From contig CM042084.1 of assembly GCA_023512835.1 (NCBI GenBank), positions 16,812,403 through 16,876,402 of the forward strand: a DNA stretch of 64,000 bases, given 5' to 3'. The translations under genes were made by a program, and so were the position numbers. Source of the DNA: Taxillus chinensis. Taxonomy: Eukaryota > Streptophyta > Magnoliopsida > Santalales > Loranthaceae. Numbering within the stretch: the stretch's first letter is position 1; each line of letters opens with the position of its first letter. Positions 39,201 to 50,801 of the stretch are shown piece by piece. The notes beneath the pieces were generated by a model. That model was not told the origin of the DNA, ran no database searches, and worked only from the letters and a program-made list of their open reading frames with translations.

Positions 39201-41321
39201 CTCTATATTGTAAATGTCTACCCTACATGGGAAGGCTGCTTCCATATTAGCCCATTTGGCCTGTCTCCTTTTCGGATCCCGCCATTCATGAGATCTTCAT
39301 GCACCAGGTTTGCCTTTTATTTTACTTTGACATTTTCACATATTAGTCATAACCTACTTACAATTTAATAAACCCATTATATTAGCCATTTTATACACGG
39401 TCTGATGAATGTAAGCCTCATGCATAGGCACAAGCCTCCAACCCTCAAAGAACTCTGAGCACACCATGTGCCTTTAAACAACTATGATTACCAGATAATT
39501 TTTGTCATAACATTTAGCATTTCCTTTAATTTGTGTGCTATCAATGGGGGTCAGCTAATCTTTGTAGACAATTTATAACATTCACTTATTAATGCCCTAA
39601 CCTTCATTAATTTCTTGATATTCCAACAGAATGATGCATGGTGCATTGGTTGGCAGAATGGTGGGATGCAATCGAAAGATGGGAAAGACCGTATTCTTTT
39701 GGGAGGTATTGCTCAAAACTCATGTATCATATTTGAAGGTTTGGTTGAAGTTTGAACAGATCTTATATTTTGGAAATAAGTTTTATCATTGAGATATTAT
39801 AGATTTAAAGTAGCAGTTGATATTTCGGTCATTTGAGGGCGTCATATTTTGAAAAGAAGACATATAATGATATGAATTTACATTTCAATGCACGTAGGGG
39901 GAAAACCCCATAATAGACTAAAATGAGTAATAAATTCATCAATTTTGATTTTGAAGGACAATATATTGATATTTATTTTTTCTCTATTTCTACAAAAAGG
40001 TGGAGATAATGGACATTGCTTTACATACTACAACAATGCATTGTTTGTTTCTATAACATGTATTTTTTTATTGGACAAAAGAAAATTTTATTAAAGTTAT
40101 TAACAAGTGATTGTTTTTTATGATGTGTACATATATGAAAATTTATCCTTTCTTTATATTTCAATTTAGAAGTTCAGGATTTGAAATAAATTTTACATAA
40201 CAAAGTTAAATTTCACATTTTAAAATTTTAACTCAATTGATCAAATATAACCATGTGAAAATGTTCATGTGAAATAATGTGTATAGAAGTTTTGTTAATG
40301 ACTTCATTATTTGTCAAATACAGATATAGTGCTATCAAGTAGGCTAGTTGTATATGATCTTGAAAATCAGACAATTGGATGGACCGAGTACAATTGTAAG
40401 TATTGTAAATTTCGTTTTTAATTCTATTGGTTGGGTTCACTAATCTTTATGAATTCAGGAATGTCATTTTCTTTCATGTTTTTTTTCCATTTTTTGCTGT
40501 ACTTTTATATTTTGTCTGTCATATTTTTCGTTATTTAACTTGTGCAAGAGGTTGTTTTGGAAACTATAAGCTACCTATTTTCCAAAAGTAGTTAATTTAG
40601 TTATTTGAAGCAGTTTAAATCATTGGTCTACTTGCTTGGTTTGCAAGTTCAATCCTTTGTTTATATTGTTCAAATATTTTGGATTTTTTCAAGCTGTCCA
40701 TTTTTTTGGGCATGTTTGTATTTCTGTTTGATCACTTACTATTGGATTTTTTTTTAAATAGAATTGCCTCGTCAATGCTTCCTAGACCTTCTAAGCGAGT
40801 TATGACACATAATCTGGCTTTTGTAGTTAAACAAGTTTTTTTTTTTTGGCTATTTGAGTGTTATCTTGATCTATATAAAGTAAGAGTAACATTTAAGTAA
40901 ATATTTGTCTATTGTTTATCACACTTTTCCAAGCTTTATGAAGCTCAAGAAGTGTTGCTTTCTGTAATAATAATAAAACTTTTGTTTTTTTCTAGGCTTT
41001 AGTGTGTCTAAAGACTCTAAACATAGCATACTAAGCTGACCCCAATTTACTCAAAGCTATTAGAGTGTGTTTGCTTACAATCAGATTGAAAGCTCCAGCC
41101 AGCAGTGCTTGAGAATTTTTCGCCTGCAGCGAATGATTCATTTCTATGTGATTTTAGGTTCTTCAAGCATCAAAGTTAAAGATGAGCAGTCGGGGGCAGA
41201 GTACATGGTGGGTGCTCACATCATTTCATCAGCTTTCCGTTCCAGTGCAGAATGCACCTTCTTTTCTTTTTTGTTATTAGTTATAGCAGCGGTGTGGCAT
41301 AATCCTATGATTACATGTTAA
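30263..41321 (+). CDS. Pepsin-like aspartic protease, A36/A39 (At5g36260/At1g65240) type, probably GPI-anchored
   Basis: Ten exons are predicted: 30263-30474, 32937-33066, 33175-33422, 35683-35907, 36100-36262, 36336-36409, 36816-36906, 39630-39705, 40324-40395 and 41158-41321. All are in phase and give 484 aa. The protein begins with a signal peptide (MDRALAVLLPLLVLASVSA). The two catalytic motifs are DTGS at residues 91-94 and DSGT at 307-310, with the flap tyrosine at about 161 (VVYGDGS). Cys-rich segments (CIGCNKCPTK) and conserved family stretches such as GILGFGQANSSM, HCLDNVNGGGIFAIG and TPLVPNQMHYNV support the subfamily. The C-terminus has a small-residue segment (ISSAFRSSA) then a hydrophobic tail at about 465-477, typical of a GPI signal. 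In Arabidopsis such proteases act at the plasma membrane in pollen and pollen tubes. An in-frame ATG at 30239 could add eight residues. Introns hold LINE debris. Confidence 0.93.
31400..32400 (-). mobile_element. Decayed L1-type LINE fragment in protease intron 1
   Basis: Minus-strand frames at about 31760-31580 read FPAWLLFFEEK and ANWCCLCGEDGE followed by VDHLFLH, the zf-RVT pattern near the end of plant LINE ORF2. The flanking DNA up to about 32400 has no other identity but lacks gene signals. Many stops show it is old. Ends could not be fixed. Confidence 0.5.
34740..35010 (-). mobile_element. LINE zf-RVT fragment in protease intron 3
   Basis: The minus strand reads FFAWEAAWSMDLTTDYLWQRKLPLVSMCLLF and then DHLLFI, close to the AFFAWEAAW...LTxDxLxRRGxxxxxxCxLC pattern of plant LINE zf-RVT domains. 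It is short and contains stops. Confidence 0.6.
35020..35135 (+). mobile_element. LINE 3'-tail fragment, plus orientation
   Basis: The sequence gttgttcgtttg, cttgtgtacttag, tttttaataaagtttta and a final A-run is the inverse of the 3' ends of the minus-strand LINEs in this window. It directly abuts the minus-strand LINE fragment at 34740-35010, so the two may be an inverted or twin-primed insertion. Confidence 0.5.
36907..39629 (+). other. Protease intron 7, no recognised gene inside
   Basis: This 2.7-kb intron has GT-AG ends. It contains a TA repeat near 38442-38453. The words gtttgtttaatgtctg at 37434 and cttgtttgtttaaatgtc at 37503 hint at MITE debris, but no complete terminal repeats were found. 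Open frames inside it match nothing I know. Confidence 0.5.
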
Positions 41322-41751
41322 AGCTCTCACACAATCATTTATGGAATTAGCAAGAAGAATCCATGAATTTTCAGCATAAAAGGCGTGTTGGACTCCTAAA
41401 AGATAATTATCTTTCTAAAGGGTCTTGCTCACCTTTTGCACTGAGAATTCATTGATTCTTTTGCTATTATATTGCATTGGCCATTATTTATTCCCTCTTG
41501 TACTATTATTTATTTGCCGATTAATTGGGAATTATTTGATTAATTTGTTTAACCTATAAAAGGGAGAAGCTGTTACCCTTGACCATCAGATGGGAGCTTC
41601 GCATTTTGAACCTCCAAAAATCGGCAAGCTTATATGTTTCCTTCTTTATCAATTAATAACCGAATTACAAATTTATAGATCACTTGTAAGTAGGTAAGTC
41701 ATGTATTTACAACATGCAAGGTTCTCAAAAAACCAACAATAAGCATAAATG

Positions 41752-44700
41752 TTACAAGGTTGTTCGCAAAAATTGAACAACAAAATATATTACTGCAATG
41801 AACAGTGCAATCTCATACACATCTCTCTGAAACCCATCATCCCTCTGGAAGAACTGGAAAACAAATAATGGGACAGGTCAGTAAAACCACTTTGTACCCA
41901 CATCACAAGACTTTGCAAAATTAAAACATTACAAGTATGATTGTTGGCAACATGATAAAAAGAGCATTGAAATAGGGAACATATCTAACTTAGAAGTTCG
42001 ATGAAAGGAATGGCAGTGTTGAGATGAAGGCATTTGTATTGTAAATGCAACCAAATTCTGAACTTGTGACTTACATCTGTTAGCGTCATCACTGAATTGA
42101 TAGTGCCAACTAGAGCTGTTTTTGTGTTTTTGTGCCAACTAGTGCTAGACTTTCAGTTACTACTCGAATAAGCATTGCATCACCAAATGTAAATGAGATA
42201 TTTCTTTCCTCTAAAAGTAAGACGGGAAAGACAAGAAATGTCAGAAGTGCTGAGCTACCTTTGTCGGATCTCCTAAAGGGTCTGGATAGATATCCAAGTT
42301 CTCCTTCTGCCTGTCGAAACGACTAGACAGATTCTTTACAGAATCAGTTATGTCTCTACCAGCCTCAATCATGGCAAAAAGACGCCTTGACACCCAAAAA
42401 TATGATTGAGCAATAACTGAGGGGGCTGACAAATCCCAAGATTCTTCATGCTCAATCACTTGTCCACTGATCTGATTCAATGTGAATTTGGAATTAACTT
42501 TTACTGTAAACTCTCCTCCAATTCTACCAAGCAGGGATTTGGGTATCCCTTTTATTAGCCACTTGATGTTTAGGACACTGGTCGACAACATCACCATTTC
42601 TAGCACTATCTGCCACCACATTGAGGACAAAAATGAAACTCCATTAGTAACTTATTTCTAATATAAAACGTTTTTTCGTACGACTTAGACATTTGTCATA
42701 AAATAATGAAACAAAACTAACGATTTATTTTTTAATACTAATAAATTAAAGCCTATTGAAATAACAGCATTGTCTTCTAATTCATTTATTTTTTACTTTT
42801 TCTTCTTTCACATTTTGGGGTACAAAACAAACACAAGAATTCCTAATTATAAACGAGAACAATTTTTTTTTATAAGTAAGAAAAATTTATTAGAAAATAT
42901 CCGCACCCAAGGAGTTCACGGAAAGTAAGAGAATAAAAATATATTCAAAAGAAACAACCAAGAACAACATTATAAAATGAAGAAATACAAAACACGTCTG
43001 AAGCAAACACCATTACTAAAGGAGATTCAGGAAGAGTCATAAAATGAAAAAACAAGAACAACATAAAAAAGTGGGAAAGGAGGAAATGCTAAGTTAGGTA
43101 GGGAAACAAAATTTCAAGACATCAAATTTATCCTTCAAACAAGTTCATCTAGAAAGATTCGATTAAAACTAATATTTTAAAAAATAATCAGGAAAATTAT
43201 ATATTTTTAAGCAAATTATTTAAATAGCACCCTTAACATGTGAAATTTGATCCTCACCACAGAAGGTTTATCAAAGGCATCAATTGCCCATCGTGGCCTC
43301 TTGTATTTCTCCCTACCCGTAAAACTTCTAACAGGATCCTGCATTTCATAAACAACTGGCCATAATTAAATTCAAAGAAAACACCAAAGAAAACAGATCA
43401 AAGCTAAACAAAGAATGGCGAGAAAGAACAGAATTTAAAATGTTTCCCTCCACAGAAAAAAATCACTAACGCAGCAACTATAAAAATGGAAGCAAATGTA
43501 TCCATCAACGAGTTTCATTGGGAACTGCGTCTATCCTTGGAAAAGCAGAGGTAGGTTTACTAAAACAAAATTAACATATGTTGTCCCAATGCCAAACCGA
43601 CTGAAGCTGGAGAAACCCTTGCTTTCAGTGCTATCCTCTTGCTATTTTGGTAATTAAGAGGCCCTTTAAAGTCATATGATAATGACACTGTAAGAAAGTG
43701 TTAGTACTAGTTTGGTGAATTTCATTTGGGCCCCACAATGAGCCCTTAAGATCCATAGTTTGCAGCCATTTGGCTCGAGTACCTTTTTCCATTCAGGGAT
43801 GACCACTAAAAAATTTGTAGCTCTGTGCCCCAAAAATCCTTCATCTCTTGTTTGCTGTACATGTTCATTTTTAGCTTCTAAAATCAAGCTGGGACTTATA
43901 AGAAACTCATTTCTCAGCCCCTTTTTGTTCAGCCCTTTTATTTTAAAACGAGTTAATTTGTTTATACACAAGAAAAAGAAAAAATAGTACTTCACCAGTA
44001 ATTATTATGGCATTGATGGTTCTGCAATTCTCAAAGAACTAGCAATATTATCTAGTTTATTGATCCTTAAAGTTTCATGAACAATAATCTAGAAGGTTCA
44101 CATACAAGTGCATAATTTTAGTTAACAGTCTTATAATCAATTTTAGATTGCTAAATGCCAAGATACTAAAAGATTCACATCGAACTATATCTACCTGCTT
44201 ATTAGTGGAGGTGTTACCTAGAAGAGTGTTAATCAAACACTCATAGCTCTCTCCATCATGATGGCAGAGTTTATAACATGTTATAAGACATCCAATCATG
44301 GAATATGCCTGCGGAACTTTGTTACTGAACTGCAAATTGTGGATGACATAGAAAAACAATGAAGTTATTTTGTGACAATTGGCCAACAATTCTCTATTCC
44401 AATAACAACAAAAGCTCGACAAAGTCGAGGCATATAGACATCAAGTTCCTAAATCCTAATTGTTAAAAAAGAGTTCAAAATTGACAAATATTTGTAGAGC
44501 ACATTAGTACAAACTTTATGGTTACGGATCCACTTAGTAAGAGATTACCACCCAAGATCTTTCATTATCACATTGCTCATATGAGTATTGTATGTTTTCA
44601 AAATATACATTTTCAATGGGAGTTCATGTTACTTTTTAGATTTAAACACTTGTTATGGTACTTTTGAATATTGTTTATGCAAATTTTGGTTATATTCAGT

Positions 44701-47700
44701 TATGAAGTGTTTGATTTATTATATCTTTGAACTTATTTGATATTGATTTCACTAAAGTATAAGATAAGACTAGTTGACAATTGTATGATTAGTTCACTTT
44801 GCATGTAATATTCATTTTACACATCTATGTTTGATCTCATTTACTTATATTAATATATGTGATCACTGATGGATTTAACTATGAAAATCTTGTGAAAAAT
44901 GTTTTGATTCTATGTTGATATGATTGATGGATCAGATTGTTTTAAGATGCATATAGTAATGATAACAAAAAATTTGGAGTACTATAAAGTGACACATATG
45001 TTGTGATTCATATTAAAAGATGTGACTGGTTCTTATGCTGGTTGTCACAAGTCTATTGCAACCCTCCTTGATCCGAGCTTGGAATCAGTCTTGAATCATT
45101 TTCTCTTTGCAATAGTAATGCATGAGATAACTAAAAAAATACATGTAGATATATCGTAGTGTAACGTAGTGTAAATTATTCGTTGATAATGTTATTTTGA
45201 TTAATGAGATTAAATAAGGAGTTAATCAAACATTAGAGTTGCGACAACAAACTCTAGAGGCTCGAGGTCTTACATTAAGTAGATTGAAGACCGAATATAT
45301 GGTAAGTTTAGAAAACAAAGGAATACCGAGTAAAATGTTATTTCATTTGATGACCAATAGATACTAGCTAAAAAATGTTTTAAACACCTAGGGTTGATAA
45401 TGCAGCAAAATAGAGAGTTTGACCGTGATATCAACCATAGAATTAAAATCGAGTTAATTAAGTGGAGAAGTATGATAAAAGTTTTATATAACTGCAATAT
45501 GCCACTACATTTAAGGGGAGTTTTATAGAATTATTGTTACCTTCTTTGTTATATAGAACAAAATTTGGGCCAATAAGAAACAACACACATAAAAGCTTAG
45601 TGTTGTTGAGATGCAAATGTTAAGATAGATGTGTGGTAAAATTAGAATCGACAAAATTTAAAATGAAGATATTCGTTGTGTCATTGAAATAGCTTCGATT
45701 GTAGATAAAATGAGAAAGAATTGCTTACGTTGGTTTGACCATTTAGGACATAGCTAATGAATGTACCTATTAGGAGAGCGAATAAGATTGACATTAAACG
45801 AGATTGTCACGTCCCAAATTTTCAAACACTGAGAAACCGGTTGGTGATGCCCCATGCCTCACACTCATGAGGACAAGGGGTTGGTGGATGACCACCTAAT
45901 AGGGCTCCCTTTAGGGTGCTGCCCCGAACCTACTACAATCTCACTTCATGACATGCACAAGTCTTATAATAACCACTTCATGATAAAACTGTGATGCATT
46001 AAATTAAAGTACGTCCTTATGTGTAGAGATTAAATTGTAAATTTTAATTTAGTGATAGGTCAAATTAGAAATAATAGATGCTAATTAAACAATTAACTTA
46101 TATATGCAGTTATGATCCTCAAATCACACGTATTGCAGTTTATCTTTTGTGACATCCCATAGGCATTGAGACAGATATTTCTCAAAGAAATTCTCCAAAG
46201 AGAATACATGTTGATTTGGAAGACAATTTAGAATCATCCTCCATCATGTATGAATCGAGTATACTTCCATTTGGTTTTAATCTCAATGATTTGACATGAA
46301 TTTAGTGTTTGAGTGATTGTTTTCACCATGGATTAATTTTATAATATAACAATACACTATACAATACCATCAACTCCATGTGGAAGGTTTGATTGGTCTC
46401 GTCCTTTATTCTTTTATAGATAAGCATTTAACAGGAACATCAAGTTTTACCTGGCTGAAGCTAATGCACTAGATTACATAAACATACCTTGTATTTGACA
46501 GAAACTGCATAGGTCCCAAGAGTACGGTTCCCTTCCCGGAGTTCCAAGATGTCACGTGCAAGCTGCCTGGCTGTGGCCTCCACTGAAGGGCTGCTTATGC
46601 ATTCAAACTCATTGCAAAGATCACCAAAGTCCATTCCATCCACAATCTTATCAACTTCCAATTTCTCGACTTCAGGATCATCAGGAGAGGACAAATCAAT
46701 ATTTTTAGATTTTTCATTTGTCGCTGGAGAAAACATAGAATATCCTTTAGGACAGATTCTTTTTTCTTTTTGGAAAAAATATAGGCAGACATATGATTTT
46801 TTTTAAATAATTAATTTGCTACTGCAATTTTAATTTTGCACCTGGATTTGGCTATTTTAAAAATAGCATCCCATTGCTACCCTCGAACCAAACAGATAAA
46901 GATGATGAATCATAAGAACTGATAAGGAAATTGAGAATGTTGTTGATAAGGAAATTGAGAATGTTATCTTTTTAGGGCTGTTTGCTTCCCAGATTTTTTT
47001 TTTTAAAACCTTAACCTCAATATCGTCATGCTTATCTTCGCGGCACTGACTTCTTCAAATGATTTTTTCCTCAACGTTTTTCTTTTAAATTTCAAATGTT
47101 ATGGGGTGTTTTAGAAGCCAAATTCCTCCAGGCCTCAACTGTCTTGAGAACTTAGCTAGGTTGTGCACTACAGTCTTTCAATGTTCCTCCTAAAGATTAG
47201 TAATCAAAATTAATGCCTTGGTCATGGTCAGAAATACACATAATGGGAATCAGCTTTTGTGGGCACACCATGAATTCCACAAGCTATTCGGTAGGAAATC
47301 AGGCAAAGGAATTCAATACCTAGCGAGAATGTTTACATTACTGTTCAAAGTCATACTGGTCTTGCCATGAATTTGCCGTGACTAACTGATCAGAAAACAT
47401 GTTCCATCACCGAATTACAAGCCAGCATGCAAATATGTCCTACAAAACACTCAGATTTCAAACTACCAAAGACGAGTTACTCTTTTTTTTAACAAAAAAA
47501 GAAAAAGAAAAAAGACGAGTTACCATATTTAGCAAAAAACTGGGCAACACATATGGGTTTAGAATTTCAGACAAGAACAACTATGTTATCGAAAAAACGG
47601 CTATCATCAACCTAACCAGTTGGAGTTTTAAACATATTGACAAATAAACAATTACGCAGTTGGAGTTTTAAATATAAATAAACAGCTTCAATGACCCATT

Positions 47701-48168
47701 TGAAGTTTTAACATAAATAAACAACTTCATCAGTGACCCAGTATTATTAACATATAAACAACTTCAATAAGTTAGATTTTTAAGCATATTAACATATAAA
47801 CAGCTTCAACGACCTTGTTGGAGTATTAAACATAATAACTTAAAGACAACTTCAATAATCCAGTTAGTACAAAACATATAAGCATGTGAACGAATGCAGA
47901 ACAAGTATCAAATCGTCAAAGCTACTGAACACATTTATAAGAAACTACGACTTTCATTGATTCCTCTTTGTTGATGTTTGATTGAACTTGCTGAAGGGTT
48001 ATGAAACTTGAATTGACCTGTTATAGCAAGGTGGTGGCGCGAAGGAGGCTTGAAAGAAAAAATGGGGCTACTGGGTCCGCCAAAGAGTAGGCAATGTCGG
48101 CTGGTTCTCCGGTGGAGTCCCACAGCGACGACAGCCGCGGTTGTTGCGGCGGCACTCTCTGCTGCCAT
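41752..48168 (-). CDS. Plastid DUF2358 (NTF2-like fold) protein, At2g46220-like
   Basis: Five exons are predicted: 48168-48018, 46723-46488, 43338-43258, 42609-42259 and 41853-41752, in phase and giving 306 aa. Residues 1 to about 50 form a Ala/Ser/Arg-rich plastid transit peptide (MAAESAAATTAAVVAVGLHRR). The conserved DUF2358 domain starts near SPSVEATARQLARDILELREGNRTLGTY (exon 2), passes through DPVRSFTGREKYKRPRWA (exon 3), and continues with VKVNSKFTLNQISGQVIEHEESWDLS (exon 4). The C-terminus has a hydrophobic segment at about 289-302 (ALFIAVIYFVVQFL), so the protein may be membrane-attached. The family's biochemical role is unknown; plastid location is inference from the leader. Its stop codon lies 430 bp from the stop of the convergent protease gene. 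Intron 2 is 3.1 kb and holds an RTE relic. Confidence 0.88.
42863..43085 (-). mobile_element. LINE 3'-end fragment in DUF2358 intron 3
   Basis: A T-run at 42863-42871 is followed by tataagtaagaaaaatttattagaaa and cacccaaggagttcacgg, then A-rich sequence with cacgtctgaagcaaacacc. The order matches the 3' ends of the LINEs at 2386 and 18580 (ataagtaagaa..tttatta, then gcctgaagcatac). It is short and 5'-truncated. Confidence 0.5.
45040..45830 (+). mobile_element. RTE-type LINE reverse-transcriptase relic
   Basis: Plus-strand frames read FVDNVILINE near 45170-45210 (decayed FADD box), ELRQQTLEARGLTLSRLKTEYM near 45235-45300, and AQKLSVVEMQMLR with MCGKIRIDKI and NEDIRC, then DKMRKNCLRWFDH near 45590-45755. 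These are hallmarks of plant RTE elements. Stops and shifts show it is dead. It lies in DUF2358 intron 2, antisense to the gene. Confidence 0.78.
45809..46160 (+). mobile_element. Possible LTR remnant abutting the RTE relic
   Basis: The RTE homology is followed directly by tgtcacgtcccaaattttc, a start typical of some plant LTRs, with gtgacatccca further on near 46149. No second LTR or coding domain is present, so this is tentative. Confidence 0.25.
47617..47880. repeat. Degenerate minisatellite, units of about 40-55 bp
   Basis: Units combine the words cagttggagtttta, aacatataaacaa and cttcaatgaccc in varied forms. About five copies follow one another, for example near 47617, 47658, 47695, 47745 and 47800. 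The array lies in DUF2358 intron 1, about 140-400 bp from exon 1. Confidence 0.65.
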
Positions 48169-48594
48169 GAGGAGGATGAGATATGAGGCCTCTTTCTCTT
48201 GGATAAGGTATTTGCGTTTCGTTTTTTTTTTTTTTTTTTAAAATTTTCGACTATTAACAGCCCGCCACCAATAAGTAAACAACATGTCATCAAATTCCTT
48301 GAAAAAAACCTTTCTTCAAAGTTTAGATTTGGAGTTTCAAATACATCGTTCCTTATGATTTTTATTATTTTAGATGGTAAATCCATAAGGTTTAATGCAA
48401 CTGGGGATGGAATCTCCCTGAAATATAGATTAAAATTATATGGATTTTATGGCGCCACAAATTGATGCAATATGTTGCAATGATATACGTTAATCACCAT
48501 CTAAACAAATTTCTGCTATTTATATAGATGCATAACCCAGTTACTGGGTGTGTGGACTCTTACTGTATTGTCCAACATGAAAAAAAATACAAAT

Positions 48595-48775
48595 TACCTG
48601 CATGGTTTACTGGGTGGAGTAACGCTGATAAAGCTTTAACTGAATTTACAGAACATCAACTGCTTGAATATTCAAAGAATGGAGTAAAAGTGGATGGGAT
48701 CTCTTCGGCTCTGCTGTCTCCCTATCTTCACTTTGGGGTGAAAGCAAGACATATGGAATGGTATAAGTGGAAAAG
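48595..48775 (+). pseudogene. Cryptochrome (CRY2-like) single-exon fragment
   Basis: The plus strand reads AWFTGWSNADKALTEFTEHQLLEYSKNG at 48600-48683, then VKVDG and ALLSPYLHFGVKAR. This matches about 55 codons of plant cryptochromes, where the photolyase-homology region reads AWSPGWSNADKALTEF and LLSPYLHFGE. Flanking frames do not continue the family, and the usual SVRKVF after HFGE is replaced. It has no visible partner exons, so it is a gene fragment near the DUF2358 5' end, in the opposite orientation. Confidence 0.75.
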
Positions 48776-49790
48776 AGAAAGCACTTTATCATGTGAAGTT
48801 GGAGGATGCTGACGAACATGCAAAGTGTACATGACATATGTGGGAGTTTATGGGTTTTCTTTGTAGGCATATATTGTGTCTTTGCAAAGAAAGGGAAGTT
48901 ACATAATGTCACAACATTGGTTGAAAGAAAAATGAACTATTAATGTCAAAAGTAAACTTATTCATGACATATCGTTGTTTGAAGGGCAAGTTAATGATAT
49001 TATGATGAGAAAGAGCAAGTTGATAAAATTTTATGATACCGTCAAACTTGGGTCTTGCATTGGAAAAAGGTTTACATAGAGTTATTTGGAATGAAAGATC
49101 ATGTTGAATGTTTACGGGGAGGAGAGTCAATGAATTACATTCAATCGGAAGAAATTAAGTTATATTGAATTTCATACAAACGATCTAAAATCCTCCAAGG
49201 GTGTCAACAATGGGATGCCAAAATCTTTAAAATCAAAGAACTTAAAAAAAGAAATACTTACGAACAAAGAAAAAACGTTATAGCATTTACAAGAATGGAG
49301 AAACATGCTAAAAATAATTATCCTTTACTAAATATATTTGTGTTAGTTGTATTTTACCAGCTTATTTTAGTGATATCAAAGTAATCAAATTTCTTTTTTA
49401 TTATTTGTATAAGGATTTTGGCCACAAAACTTACGACATATTGACACATGTTAAATGAAATACATATTTTCATCCCATGTTTTAAGTAAATGATATGTCA
49501 TTGATGTTTTATTGTGATTTTTTTCCACCACACTAAACATATGTTTAAAACTCTATAAAAATTATAAACGTTCTTGGTCCAATCACCATTACATACAAAC
49601 AGTCTTCCCCACCTCAAACCCAAAAAATAGATAATTTAATACTGCATGGTTGCCTCCACAATAGAAAGAAATTTTAAAGTCGACATAATGATTAAATCCT
49701 TCAGCTTAGACATGACATCATCTTAGACATGGTAGAATACTACACCATTTTATGGTAATGGTGTGAGTATCACTCAATGCGGGAGCCAAA

Positions 49791-49824
49791 TAATCTTCTA
49801 TTCTGACACTACAATAGAAGATTA
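49791..49824. repeat. Perfect 12-bp hairpin
   Basis: TAATCTTCTATT at 49791-49802 pairs with AATAGAAGATTA at 49813-49824 over a 10-base loop. It lies between the two copies of atcactcaatgcgggagc, so it may be the core of a small element with flanking direct repeats. Confidence 0.6.
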
Positions 49825-50558
49825 CTCTTGAGGTAATAAATTTCAGTGGCGTGGTCATTGTGAGGATCACTCAATGCGGGAGCTATATTTTTCCCATGTA
49901 TTTATTTTATTTACCACAGTAAAGTGGCTTGCTTGACAGACTTGCTGTGTCGGCCGGGTTTGACTCTACTTGCATACAAAATTGAGCAGTGAAGCAGATT
50001 GATTCTGATCTAGCACGGATCATGCAGAGCCATAGTTTCTGAAGGGTTGAACCCTCCAGCCGCCACAAAACTACGTTACCATCACTTAACTCTTCATTTA
50101 CAATAGTACAAGAAAAGCAACTCGTTGATATGATTCAAATAATAATAGTTTTTTTGCTCGGGATAGCAAGATCAACCTTAGGCGCCACAAACACAATTCA
50201 GAAAACTTCATGAGAATCCAAGTAATGTTCGAATATCATTCATTAATCATTACATTTAAGGAATTTCATTTGCATTGTTTGAATGTCAATAAAGTATTCA
50301 AAATAATCATCACACTAATCATCATAGCATTATACAATATACAACTCATTTTCGACTAATCCTAATACTAAAGTTCCTGCCCAAGATGACATTATCAGGC
50401 TTGGGAAGTACAAACACATTTCATAGAAATTCATCGTAATAATATGAGCCCCGTTGTTTGAATGTCGATTGTTCATAAATATTTAGAAAAAAAACAAATA
50501 AAATTATATTCTTATCAACGTTGATGACAAATGCAACAACAGGAAAAACCCCAAACAA

Positions 50559-50599
50559 AAAAAAAAAAAAAACCCCCAAAAAAAAAAAAAAAAAAAAAA

Positions 50600-50656
<57 letters not shown>
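50559..50656 (+). repeat. Compound poly(A)/poly(C) tract ending in 55 C
   Basis: After A-runs broken by short C-runs, 22 or so A are followed by 55 consecutive C (50602-50656). A second C-run of 31 lies at 50768-50798. Nothing codes here; the open frames across it are only homopolymer. Confidence 0.9.
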
Positions 50657-50767
50657 ACGGAGTAAACAACACGTACGAGAGACGTAGCTCAAATTTCTCA
50701 ATGGAAAAAAACACAAGTTGCTAAACATTGGAATTGGTTGTTTTCAGTTGTGCTCAAAAAATTCCCG

Positions 50768-50801
<34 letters not shown>

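Noticed and set aside
40630..40660. tRNA- or SINE-like box B (gcaagttcaatcc) with an upstream box-A-like word
   Set aside because: No cloverleaf can be folded and no SINE tail or target duplication was found.
43672..43995. 107-codon open frame in DUF2358 intron 2
   Set aside because: No family resemblance and an overlapping frame on the other strand; looks like non-coding intron DNA.
50421..50728. Open frames encoding runs of Gly, Pro, Lys or Phe
   Set aside because: They are only translations of the poly(A)/poly(C) tract.
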